Origin: Chloroflexota bacterium
GTDB taxonomy: Bacteria; Chloroflexota; Dehalococcoidia; Tepidiformales; Tepidiformaceae
DNA: 18,645 nt
Assembly: GCA_021823905.1 (NCBI GenBank)
Contig: JAKALX010000016.1
Location: forward strand, 1 to 18,645
Direction of reading: 5' to 3'
In this document: positions 13,101 to 18,645 of the stretch, piece by piece
Layout: every line of letters starts with the position of its first letter
How positions within the stretch are numbered: position 1 is the stretch's first letter
The notes under the pieces: generated by a model
The model's database searches: none
What the model saw: only the letters and a program-made list of their open reading frames with translations
What the model was told of the DNA's origin: nothing
Position numbers and translations under genes: made by a program

Positions 13101-14711
13101 GCGGACCTTCTGGAGCGAATCGGGGGCGTACGGCTCGGTCTCAATGTTTCGGTAGTGCTTCGGCGGTTCGTTTGGGAGGGCGTAGGGCAACGAGTCGTCC
13201 CAGATCTCGCTGGTGATCCCGGCTCCCGGCGGAACGTTCGCGTAGATCCAGCGGCTGGCCGCGACCTTCGGGTTGTCGGCCGCGTACACGTGTTGGAACG
13301 CGAGCATCCAGAAGGCCGTGCTCCCAAAGAGCACGATGAGCGCTACCGCTGCCGCACCGTGCACGGGCCGGGGACGCCAGGCGCGCGATGCAAGCCACCC
13401 GAACCGGCGCGGCCTGAAGTCGGGTAGCGATCCGAGTCTCGTGGCCCGCCAGAGTCCCGCCGCACCCCAGCCGGCCATAAGGCAGAGCACCGGGTAGATC
13501 GGGACGAAGTAGCGCATGAATGCCACGAATCGGTAGCCCTGGAAGCCGAAGATGGCAGCCGCGAAAATCAGCGGCAGCAGGAACGTCAGCTCGCGCCGCT
13601 TGAACAAAAGCACACCGGCGGCCGCCATGGAAACGAGCGCGGCGATGCCGAGCGCTGGACCAAGTCCCCAGAGCACGATGTTGGTCAGCGGCGTCAGAAA
13701 CGGTGTTCTCCCCGCGAACTGGACGAACGGCGGGTAGAACGTGGTCCCATCCTGGCGGTCCAGCTCGGCGGTCAGGTCGTCCGTCCAGGTCGCGTTCAGA
13801 CCCATGTCCCAAAAGTGCGGGCCTTCGAACGCATACGGCTGGGCGATCCGGAAAGCGGCCAGCGCGACGGCGAACGTGAAGCTGAGAATTGCGACATCGG
13901 TGAGCCAATTGCCGCTCTGGCGGCGTTCGCGCCCACGCCACCGCAGGCCCATGCGAGGAAGCTCACGCAGCGCGATACGAGCGCCGCCGGCGGCCACGAT
14001 CGCGGGCACGAAAAGGACGGCGTTGACCTTGCAGGCCGCGCCCAGGCCGAGTCCAACGCCCATCGCCGCGCCGAGCAGCCAGGCGCTCCACTCGTGATCG
14101 GCGGTCACGAAGCGCACCGCCGCCAGGAGCGTCGCCATGCCAAAGAAGACGAGGAACGGATCGACGGTCCAGAAGTGCGCGAGCTGCGCCGGCAGCACGG
14201 ACAGCGCGTAGAGCAACGCTGCAAGAAGCCCCGCACGCCGGCTGAACAGCGAGACGCCAAGGCCGAACAGGATCGCGATCGTCGCCGTGTCGAAGAGCGC
14301 GGCCAGGCGGCGGCCCCAGATGACCGTTGTGTCGTACGAGTCGCCGCCCGCGATCGTGCTGACGCCCTTCGCCAGGAAGAGCGGGAAGGTGCCGTAGACG
14401 AACGAGTGCGTTTCGCTCTGGTTGTACGGGTTCAGCGGGCTGGCAGCGGTGTCGAAGTAGCCAGCGATCGACCCGGGCCAGCGCGCCCGGTCGGCGACCA
14501 TGGAAAGAAACCGCTCGTCCGGATGCAACTGAAGCGGCGCCGGGGCGCCGGCCGGCTGGTCCCAGTAGAGCCCGTGGAACCGTAGCGCCGCGCCAAGGAG
14601 GAGGATCAGGGCGAGCGCGACGTACCAGCTCAGAGCGACCCCGCGTACTCGCGCGAGCACAATGCTGCGGGCTGCGGGCTGCGGGCTCCGCTCGGGCGGT
14701 GTCTCGGCCAA
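10158..14711 (-). CDS. Giant polytopic membrane protein: GT-C (GT39/PMT-like) domain fused to DUF2298 (Chlor_Arch_YYY)
   Basis: This is a 1517-residue protein with roughly two dozen hydrophobic segments in two similar halves. The N-terminal half starts with a membrane helix (about 28-46) followed by an outer loop carrying HPDERF (63-68), typical of the catalytic Asp/Glu loop in lipid-linked-sugar GT-C glycosyltransferases. Its membrane helices end in a soluble domain (about 490-690) with NADYVVIASDRI near 554. A short hydrophobic linker leads to the DUF2298 half, with NYYYMGW (853-859), DLHPHLMG (1023-1030) and RMNTVFKFGLQAW. It ends in another soluble domain (about 1340-1517) with YNVSYIVVGTEE near 1470. 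The start is TTG at 14711-14709; a TGA 24 bp upstream in frame rules out a longer protein, and no strong ribosome site is seen. A surface glycan or lipid-sugar role is likely but inferred. Confidence 0.88.
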   Translation of the reverse strand: MAETPPERSPQPAARSIVLARVRGVALSWYVALALILLLGAALRFHGLYWDQPAGAPAPLQLHPDERFLSMVADRARWPGSIAGYFDTAASPLNPYNQSETHSFVYGTFPLFLAKGVSTIAGGDSYDTTVIWGRRLAALFDTATIAILFGLGVSLFSRRAGLLAALLYALSVLPAQLAHFWTVDPFLVFFGMATLLAAVRFVTADHEWSAWLLGAAMGVGLGLGAACKVNAVLFVPAIVAAGGARIALRELPRMGLRWRGRERRQSGNWLTDVAILSFTFAVALAAFRIAQPYAFEGPHFWDMGLNATWTDDLTAELDRQDGTTFYPPFVQFAGRTPFLTPLTNIVLWGLGPALGIAALVSMAAAGVLLFKRRELTFLLPLIFAAAIFGFQGYRFVAFMRYFVPIYPVLCLMAGWGAAGLWRATRLGSLPDFRPRRFGWLASRAWRPRPVHGAAAVALIVLFGSTAFWMLAFQHVYAADNPKVAASRWIYANVPPGAGITSEIWDDSLPYALPNEPPKHYRNIETEPYAPDSLQKVRELVLGRQQDSGKGGLVNADYVVIASDRIRNSVQRLEREYPATIRYYQLLDSGELGFERVATFTLQPSFLGLTINDSHAEESFTVYDHPEVRIYKKTAAWNPQKAIALLNEAHPERAVSLLPKEGRTNGLQFTSAEAQVQQSGGTFSAIFDAHGWASSIPWLWWLLFLEVAAVAAIPWVTWLFRPLPDRGYGLSKLLGLIAVVLPTWVLVAWGPSRFSGTLAWTALAAVVAAGVALGFIRRRSLRREARTTWRTWLAIEAVFLGVFTVFVLLRAWNPDLWFDPQGGEKPMEIAYLTAIARSTKLPPYDPWFAGGSMNYYYMGWFFLAVPMRALKIVPEIAFNLGIPTFASLGAATMASTAANLVGMGARIRRRAIGETRRWRRPAIAAALFGVVLLLFMANLDGAHQTIERLQKINEWHPLGSTASGTPFRPLVRMLGGFLGVFGGLWRFAVDGVALPPFDWWRSSRVHFGQFDITEFPFFSLLFADLHPHLMGVPFFGLVIALGVAYVAMASSGQKTRTWVLAALIGVAVGLVRAVHTWDFPTAVLISCGLVAAGQALRQGRWQERWWDAVGHLATAGVVTTVLFAPYTAHFETFDPGLVRAPETTQLHQYFVQYAVFVAIAIVFLAVRYYEELAIRLRDHGRNPVLASVNGRMEVIALAVFAGGLAAFTATFGLATLALAALIEVYFVNLLWLEWRAAERNLPRILATAAFALAFAVSAGVDVVTLKNDIQRMNTVFKFGLQAWQLFAVASAFATWYVGQALWEVRDWQIRPARGRAFAALTATACVGLLFLSSIIYLYSGTRARQDARFNDSGPTLNGLAFLPGAVYREDLGTAEQPKVVQVRLDDDLPLIEWLRQNVKGSPVIAEEVGPLYHWTGRISEYTGLPAVIGWDWHQIQQRTDYQALIDQRRSDTARFYTDAFPAFALQYIQRYNVSYIVVGTEERLRGSEAGLAKFDQMPELTAVFRSGDYAIYKVTSRD
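14664..14684. repeat. Three tandem copies of a 7-bp unit (GCTGCGG) in the 5' end of the membrane protein gene
   Basis: GCTGCGG is repeated three times without interruption, within codons 10-16 of the giant membrane protein (S-P-Q-P-A-A-R). Seven is not a multiple of three, so gain or loss of a unit would shift the frame almost at once. Three copies is too few to claim active phase variation. Confidence 0.6.
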
Positions 14712-14743
14712 GGGCCATCCCCGGAATGGTGGTCAGATGCAAA

Positions 14744-14765
14744 CGGGGCCGCCGAGGCAGCCCCG
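14744..14765 (-). terminator. Possible terminator hairpin downstream of GAPDH
   Basis: CGGGGC (14744-14749) and GCCCCG (14760-14765) form a 6-bp inverted repeat with two further inner pairs possible. It lies about 60 bp past the GAPDH stop and before the TTG of the membrane protein. On the minus strand the stem is followed by only TTT, so it would be a weak intrinsic terminator. It separates two genes read in the same direction. Confidence 0.35.
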
Positions 14766-14824
14766 CGATGCGCTACAGGATACGGCCGGGAAGCGTGAGA
14801 CGCGTCGTTCAGGCAAAGCCTGCG

Positions 14825-15841
14825 TTAGAGCCCCTTTTCCACGAGGAACTTGCAGAGATCCGAAATCCGGCAGGCGTAACCCCATTCGTTGTCGTACCAG
14901 GCCGCCACCTTGACGAGGTTGCCGCCGACGACGTTCGTCGAGAGCCCGTCGACGATGCTCGATCGCTCGTCGCCCTTCATGTCCATCGAAACGACCGGGT
15001 CCATCGTGACGCCGAGGATCCCCTTCATCTTCTCGTTGGCGTTCTCGTTCATCGCGGCGTTGAGCTCTTCCTTGGTCGCGTTTCGTTCGATGAGGGCGAC
15101 GACTTCAACGATCGAGACGGTCGGCGTCGGGACCCGGTAGGAGAGTCCGTCGATCTTGCCGTCAATCGAAGGGATCACGAGCCGCAGGGCGCGAGCGGCG
15201 CCCGTCGACGTCGGCACGATGTTCAGCGCGCCGGCGCGCATTTCGCGCAGGTCGCTGCCGGCGGCCTTGTCCAGGATCTGCTGAGAGTTCGTGTAGCTGT
15301 GGATGGTCGTCATCTGGGCCTTCTGGATGCCGAAGCTGTCGACCAGCGTCTTCACCACGGGCGCGAGGCCGTTCGTCGTGCAGCTCGCGTTGGAGACGAC
15401 GTTGTGCCTTGCGGGGTCGTAGGCCTCGGGATTCACGCCCAGGACCAGCGTCACGTCCTCGTTCTTCGCCGGGGCGCTGATGACGACCTTCTTCACCGTG
15501 TCACGGCGATGTGCCACGGCCTTCGTGGCGTCGGTGAAGAAGCCGGTGGACTCGATGACGATCTCGGCGCCCACGGAGCCCCAGGGAATCGCGCCGGGCT
15601 CGCGCTCGCCGAAGACCTTCACCAGGCGGCCGTCGATCGCGAGGCCGCCGTTCTCCACGCGGATCTCGCGGTTCCAGCGGCCGTAGTTGCTGTCGTACTT
15701 CAGCAGGTTGGCGTTGGTTTCCGTGGGCACGAGGTCGTTGATGGCGACCACCTCGAGCTGTCCGGGATAGCGGTCGCTGATCGCTTTGAGGACTTGCCGG
15801 CCGATGCGGCCAAAGCCGTTGATGCCAACTTTCGTGACCAT
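14825..15841 (-). CDS. gap: Type I glyceraldehyde-3-phosphate dehydrogenase (NAD-dependent)
   Basis: This is a 338-residue GAPDH that converts glyceraldehyde-3-phosphate, NAD and phosphate to 1,3-bisphosphoglycerate in glycolysis, or the reverse in gluconeogenesis. The start ATG (15841) follows GGGGAG nine bases away. The Rossmann motif GINGFGRIGR (6-15) is followed by INDL (34-37), where Asp36 favours NAD over NADP. The catalytic loop SNASCTTNG (150-158) holds Cys154, and His181 in TIHSYT is its partner. TSTGAARA (211-218) is the phosphate-binding region. Length and all key residues are normal. No pgk or tpi gene adjoins it, unlike many gap operons. It diverges from the zinc-ribbon microprotein. 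Confidence 0.97.
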   Translation of the reverse strand: MVTKVGINGFGRIGRQVLKAISDRYPGQLEVVAINDLVPTETNANLLKYDSNYGRWNREIRVENGGLAIDGRLVKVFGEREPGAIPWGSVGAEIVIESTGFFTDATKAVAHRRDTVKKVVISAPAKNEDVTLVLGVNPEAYDPARHNVVSNASCTTNGLAPVVKTLVDSFGIQKAQMTTIHSYTNSQQILDKAAGSDLREMRAGALNIVPTSTGAARALRLVIPSIDGKIDGLSYRVPTPTVSIVEVVALIERNATKEELNAAMNENANEKMKGILGVTMDPVVSMDMKGDERSSIVDGLSTNVVGGNLVKVAAWYDNEWGYACRISDLCKFLVEKGL

Positions 15842-16031
15842 GTGAAGAGACTCCCCGCGCGGATTCGTGTTGAGTCCAGACTACCGGGATTGCGTGAACC
15901 GGGCCACACGAGCCGGGCAGCCGTCACTCGGCGCCGGCGGATTCCGGGCAATCGGGTACGTGCCGCCGGACGCTGGCGATGGGGGCAAGGTTCATCACAT
16001 ACACAGAAGCTGTACTTCGATAGTCTCACGC

Positions 16032-16037
16032 TATGAT
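16032..16037 (+). promoter_or_regulatory. Candidate -10 element for the zinc-ribbon microprotein gene
   Basis: TATGAT at 16032-16037 lies 87 bp before the microprotein start. It is in a locally AT-richer patch (about 16000-16120) that stands out from the GC-rich flanks of the 282-bp divergent region 15842-16123. No clear -35 box is seen at 16-18 bp. I see nothing else nameable in the intergenic region. Confidence 0.3.
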
Positions 16038-16123
16038 TCCAGTCAGCTCGATATGCAATTTCAACTACCTCGCCGCAGGGCCATAGATGAAGCTGAAAGC
16101 ATCGAAGATCGGGAGAGCTCATC

Positions 16124-16243
16124 ATGAACCGCCGCCAGGTTTCCTGCCCACACTGCGACCTCCATTTCCTTTCGGCCCGCGCGCGGACCTTCTGCCCCGG
16201 CTGCCATCTGCTCATCGAACCGAAGGAAACAGCCGCGGTGTAG
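16124..16243 (+). CDS. 39-residue zinc-ribbon microprotein
   Basis: This short gene runs ATG to TAG, encoding MNRRQVSCPHCDLHF and onward for 39 residues. It has two zinc knuckles: C8-P-H-C11 and C24-P-G-C27, separated by twelve residues, the layout of a minimal zinc ribbon. GGGAG (16111-16115) is a good ribosome site at the right distance. It ends six bases before the stop of the convergent HAD-like gene and faces away from GAPDH. A free zinc ribbon this small could be a transcription- or ribosome-associated factor or a regulator, but nothing here identifies its partner. Two spaced knuckles, a ribosome site and a fitting intergenic slot make it unlikely to be chance. Confidence 0.72.
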   Translation: MNRRQVSCPHCDLHFLSARARTFCPGCHLLIEPKETAAV

Positions 16244-16249
16244 CCACTC

Positions 16250-16918
16250 TTAGCCGCCTCGGCGCCACGCGCCCCACAGTGTTGCCCCGAGATCTGCGGG
16301 AGCCGCGATGGAATCGAAATTCGTGCGGGCGCCGTTTACCCAACCCGCTTCGAAGCATCTACAGCCCAGCGCGGCGGCCGTCGCCAGGTCCTCGCCGTGG
16401 CCCGAAACGAACGCGCACTCTTCCGCGCCCCTGTCGAGGAATGTCAGGCAGCGCCTCATCCCGTTCGCGACGTCCCAATCACCGTCGGCGCTCGGCGCCA
16501 GCACCGCGAGAAACCGGTCCAACCCGGTCGATTGCACCTGCTTGAGCGCCAGCGCGTGGGGTTCCCGCGAGATCGCTCCCATCTCGACGCTCTCGCCACG
16601 CAAGGCGTCGAGCGCCATTCCGATCCCTTCGTGGACCAGCAGCCGCTTCAGCGCGCTCCGTTCGAAGAGCTGGGCGCAAAGCGCCTCGCACCGCAGCCGC
16701 TCCTCTGGGCTCTCGACCACGATCGAGAGCGCATGGCGCCATGGCCGCGCGCGGTACTCTTCGACCAGCCCCGAGACGTCGATCCGACGACCGCAGGCAA
16801 CGGCGATCGACTGCTCGACCGCGTACTGCCAGGCCCGCCGCCGGTCGAGCAGCGTCTCGTCGAGATCAAAGATGACCGCTCGTGGCCCCGCCCTGTGCGT
16901 CGGGCCGAGCAGCGCCAT
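16250..16918 (-). CDS. HAD-superfamily hydrolase-like protein with degenerate motifs
   Basis: This is a 222-residue protein of the haloacid dehalogenase superfamily. Motif I is intact: VIFDLDETLLD (15-25), with nucleophile Asp18 and acid/base Asp20. A helical cap follows (about 26-100). Motif II is probably Ser116 in MGAISRE (113-119). The motif III lysine is not at its usual place: the segment after LAVLAPSADGDWD (138-149) has no Lys. Motif IV reads FVSGHGED (170-177), with Gly173 where the first Asp belongs and Asp177 kept. It may have weak or no phosphatase activity, or use another lysine such as Lys126. The ATG is two bases after the stop of the MocA-like gene, so the pair is surely co-translated. 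The substrate is unknown. Confidence 0.78.
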   Translation of the reverse strand: MALLGPTHRAGPRAVIFDLDETLLDRRRAWQYAVEQSIAVACGRRIDVSGLVEEYRARPWRHALSIVVESPEERLRCEALCAQLFERSALKRLLVHEGIGMALDALRGESVEMGAISREPHALALKQVQSTGLDRFLAVLAPSADGDWDVANGMRRCLTFLDRGAEECAFVSGHGEDLATAAALGCRCFEAGWVNGARTNFDSIAAPADLGATLWGAWRRGG

Positions 16919-16920
16919 CG

Positions 16921-17511
16921 CTAGACCGTGAGGCCGAACCGCTCGGCGGCCCGCGCGTAATCCTCAGGCGTGTTGACGTCCACCAGACAGAGCTCGCTGG
17001 AGGGGAACGACGCGAGCTCTGTCTGGTGGGTTCGCAGCACCCCGCCGAGTCCCTGCGTCTCCTCGGTTGCCGTCAGCATCTCGGGGCGCAGGCGCCCGGC
17101 GACGATTACCGGATGGCCGTGGTGGCCGTCGAATTCCGGCCGGGTCGCGGCCGCCTCTGACCGGTGTGCCGCTATCAGCTCGCGATAGAAGCTTGCCGGC
17201 CGCGGCTGGTCGACGTTCACGACCACGATAGCGTCGGCGTCGCGGTTGACCGCCTTCGCGCCAAGACGCAGCGAGCCGGCGCGCCCCGCGTGATAGGCCG
17301 GGTTGCTCATGACCCGGCAGTCAGCGTCTTTCAGGCGCCGGCGAATCTCGTCCGTGCGGTGGCCGAGCACAACGATGACCTCGTCAACGCCGGCCTCACG
17401 CAGTTGCTCGACCTGGTAGACGACGAGGGGCTTACCGCCCCAGTCGAGGAGCGCCTTCGGGCGGCCCATGCGCGAAGAAATGCCGGCCGCGAGCACGATG
17501 CTCGAAATCAT
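16921..17511 (-). CDS. MocA-like nucleotidyltransferase (molybdenum cofactor cytidylyltransferase family)
   Basis: This is a 196-residue nucleotidyltransferase of the GT-A fold. The CTP/GTP-binding signature LAAGISSRMGRPK (7-19) is complete, with Lys19. It is followed by the family's VVLGHRTDEI (47-56), the metal-binding VNVDQPRP (98-105, Asp101), FDGHHGHPVIV (127-137) and the C-terminal DVNTPEDY (178-185, Asp178). MocA transfers CMP to molybdopterin cofactor and MobA transfers GMP; the sequence is nearer MocA, but the broader family also includes sugar and other nucleotidyltransferases. No moco or molybdoenzyme genes lie in the window. Start ATG 17511 has only a weak GGTGA upstream. It is followed two bases later by the HAD-like gene and preceded, after 53 bp, by the GNAT gene. 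Confidence 0.83.
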   Translation of the reverse strand: MISSIVLAAGISSRMGRPKALLDWGGKPLVVYQVEQLREAGVDEVIVVLGHRTDEIRRRLKDADCRVMSNPAYHAGRAGSLRLGAKAVNRDADAIVVVNVDQPRPASFYRELIAAHRSEAAATRPEFDGHHGHPVIVAGRLRPEMLTATEETQGLGGVLRTHQTELASFPSSELCLVDVNTPEDYARAAERFGLTV

Positions 17512-17564
17512 TCACGTCACCCCGGCTTCGAGTCTATCCACGCGGCTCGCTCCGGGCGACGGCA

Positions 17565-18137
17565 TCAGCCGATCTGTTTGCGCATCACGGGCTGGCCCGC
17601 AGTCCTCCGAGCGACCTCATGGAAGCCGGCGGCTGCGAAGGCCGGCACGACTCCGTGGTAGGCGGCGTCGACGCTCACCGGCGAAACGGCGGGGTCGCGC
17701 GGGTAGGCCTCGAGCACGCGTGCGCCCTGCTCGGTGGCGGACACTTCCGCGGCCCGGATGAGGGCCTGCATGAGCCCTGCGCCACGGTGGGCCGGGCCAA
17801 TGTAGAAACAGACGATCGACCAGACGGGCTCGCGATCGACCTGCTTCATCGCGCGGGAGCGGTCGAGGCGCGGGAATCGCTCGCGAGGGCTGAGCGAGAC
17901 CCAGCCGGCCGGTTCGTCCCCCGCGTATGCGAGGATTCCCGGCACGGGCCCACGGTCGACGACCTCGCACATCGCGTCGCGGTTCTTCGCGCCCCGGCCG
18001 GCCTCGAACTCCTTGCCGGTCTGCCGGAACCACATGCACCAGCAACCGCCGCAGCCCCTTGGCCCGAAAAGCCGGACGAAGTCCTCCCAGCGATCAGGCG
18101 TGAGCGGCTCGAAGCGAAACTCTCGGGTCGCGATCAT
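17565..18137 (-). CDS. GNAT-family N-acetyltransferase with N-terminal CxxCxC motif
   Basis: This is a 190-residue GNAT acetyltransferase, which transfers an acetyl group from acetyl-CoA to an unknown amine. The start ATG (18137) follows GGGAGG; an ATG twelve codons upstream has no such site and overlaps the neighbouring gene. Motif A is IVCFYIGPAHRGAGLMQALI (108-127), with the H-R-G-A-G pyrophosphate loop. AAYHGVVPAFAAAGFHEV (158-175) is the family's C-terminal motif B. RGCGGCWCMWFR (27-38) carries Cys29, Cys32 and Cys34, a conserved-looking feature of one GNAT subgroup, perhaps metal-binding. It begins four bases after the amidohydrolase stop, so the two are in one transcript. Confidence 0.87.
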   Translation of the reverse strand: MIATREFRFEPLTPDRWEDFVRLFGPRGCGGCWCMWFRQTGKEFEAGRGAKNRDAMCEVVDRGPVPGILAYAGDEPAGWVSLSPRERFPRLDRSRAMKQVDREPVWSIVCFYIGPAHRGAGLMQALIRAAEVSATEQGARVLEAYPRDPAVSPVSVDAAYHGVVPAFAAAGFHEVARRTAGQPVMRKQIG

Positions 18138-18141
18138 GCGA

Positions 18142-18645
18142 CTACCTCCCGGGCGAACGATAGACGACCACACCCGACTGGACTACGTACCGGACCCCCC
18201 TGAGCGCCGCCAGGTTGGCCGTCGGGTCGCCTTCGACCACCAGCAGGTCGGCCCGCTTGCCGGGCGTTAGGACACCTCGGTCGTCTAGGCCGAGAATATC
18301 GGCAGCGGTGCTGGTGGCAAGCTTCAGCACCTGAGGCGGAGCGAGACCGGAGAGCTCCTGCATCACCTCGAGACCGCCGGCAAGCGCGGCGTGCGGCACG
18401 CCCGGGATACCACAGTCGGTGCTCATCACGACCGCGCAACCGGCGGCGAGCAGGCCGTGGAGCACGGCTGCCCGTCGCTCGCGCTGGCCGTCGTCGGGCC
18501 AGCGGCGGTAGCCGATGGAGACTGTCGGGGAGACGACGATGCCCTTCGCCGCCATTGTCTTCGCGATGCCCGCGTCGAACTCGATCCCGCCTGGCGTGCT
18601 GAACGTGCAGTGCTCGATCATGTCCACGCCTGCCTCGACCGCCAC
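18142..18645 (-). CDS. Amidohydrolase (imidazolonepropionase-like), C-terminal 168 codons; 5' end outside the window
   Basis: This is the C-terminal part of a metal-dependent amidohydrolase of the imidazolonepropionase/prolidase-like group. Reading from the right edge, VAVEAGVDMIEHCTFSTPGG supplies a metal-ligand His in IEHC (residues 10-13 of the visible part). MSTDCGIPG carries the conserved Asp. The tail DDRGVLTPGKRADLLVVEGDP onward to VVVY is the classic closing beta-sandwich. The frame is open at 18645, so the N-terminal metal-binding HxH and Lys are missing from view. These enzymes hydrolyse C-N bonds in cyclic amides, dipeptides or related compounds; the substrate is not evident. It ends four bases before the GNAT start, making it the upstream gene in the directon. 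Confidence 0.9.
   Translation of the reverse strand: MAVEAGVDMIEHCTFSTPGGIEFDAGIAKTMAAKGIVVSPTVSIGYRRWPDDGQRERRAAVLHGLLAAGCAVVMSTDCGIPGVPHAALAGGLEVMQELSGLAPPQVLKLATSTAADILGLDDRGVLTPGKRADLLVVEGDPTANLAALRGVRYVVQSGVVVYRSPGR

Noticed and set aside
14699..16036. 445-codon plus-strand frame opposite GAPDH.
   Set aside because: GAPDH on the minus strand is unmistakable; the opposite frame is H/R/D/V-rich shadow sequence.
1..18645. Mobile element, prophage, CRISPR array or defence island.
   Set aside because: No transposase, integrase, terminal repeats, spaced direct repeats or defence-protein motifs were seen, and composition looks even across the window.

Overview
The window is GC-rich, densely coded chromosomal DNA. 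There are no tRNA or rRNA genes, IS elements, phage genes or CRISPR arrays. The best taxonomic clue is a 1517-residue membrane protein (10158-14711) with the N-Y-Y-Y-M-G signature and other conserved blocks of the DUF2298 / 'Chlor_Arch_YYY' family, which is known mainly from Chloroflexota and some archaea. With bacterial-type GAPDH, Shine-Dalgarno sites and tandem CaiB-type CoA-transferases, this suggests a Chloroflexota bacterium, perhaps an uncultured Dehalococcoidia-like lineage. That placement is inference.

Region 1 (1-9741) is an acyl-CoA metabolism island. A truncated CaiB/BaiF CoA-transferase (1-306, minus) diverges from an FMN-dependent nitronate monooxygenase-like oxidoreductase (556-1533, plus). 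Facing it is a four-gene minus-strand operon, in transcription order: acyl-CoA dehydrogenase (5673-4507), crotonase (4459-3560), aminoglycoside-phosphotransferase-fold kinase (3441-2404) and a second crotonase (2386-1601). Diverging from that operon is a plus-strand set: a fused double CoA-transferase (5861-8206), a multi-cysteine Fe-S protein with a helix-turn-helix-like N-terminus (8407-9498) and a 69-residue ferredoxin (9532-9741). A plausible combined role is activation of a carboxylic acid by CoA transfer, then dehydrogenation or phosphate elimination, hydration or isomerisation, with an Fe-S electron carrier. The kinase/ACAD pairing recalls levulinate (lva) and ACAD10/11 4-hydroxy-acid catabolism, but the substrate is unknown.

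Region 2 (9778-14711, minus) holds the giant GT-C/DUF2298 membrane protein. A small HExxH zincin-like protein is translationally coupled to it through a TGATG stop/start overlap.

Region 3 (14825-16243) holds a type I NAD-dependent GAPDH (minus), diverging from a 39-residue zinc-ribbon microprotein (plus).

Region 4 (16250-18645, minus) is a compact directon. It reads amidohydrolase (cut by the window edge), GNAT acetyltransferase, MocA-like nucleotidyltransferase and a HAD-like protein with degenerate motifs. It looks like accessory small-molecule metabolism and no single pathway is evident.

The most interesting items are the split kinase/dehydrogenase operon, the fused CoA-transferase whose N-terminal half has lost its catalytic Asp, the Fe-S protein with its adjacent mini-ferredoxin paralogue and an upstream 26-bp dyad, and the GT-C/DUF2298 fusion coupled to an HExxH protein.
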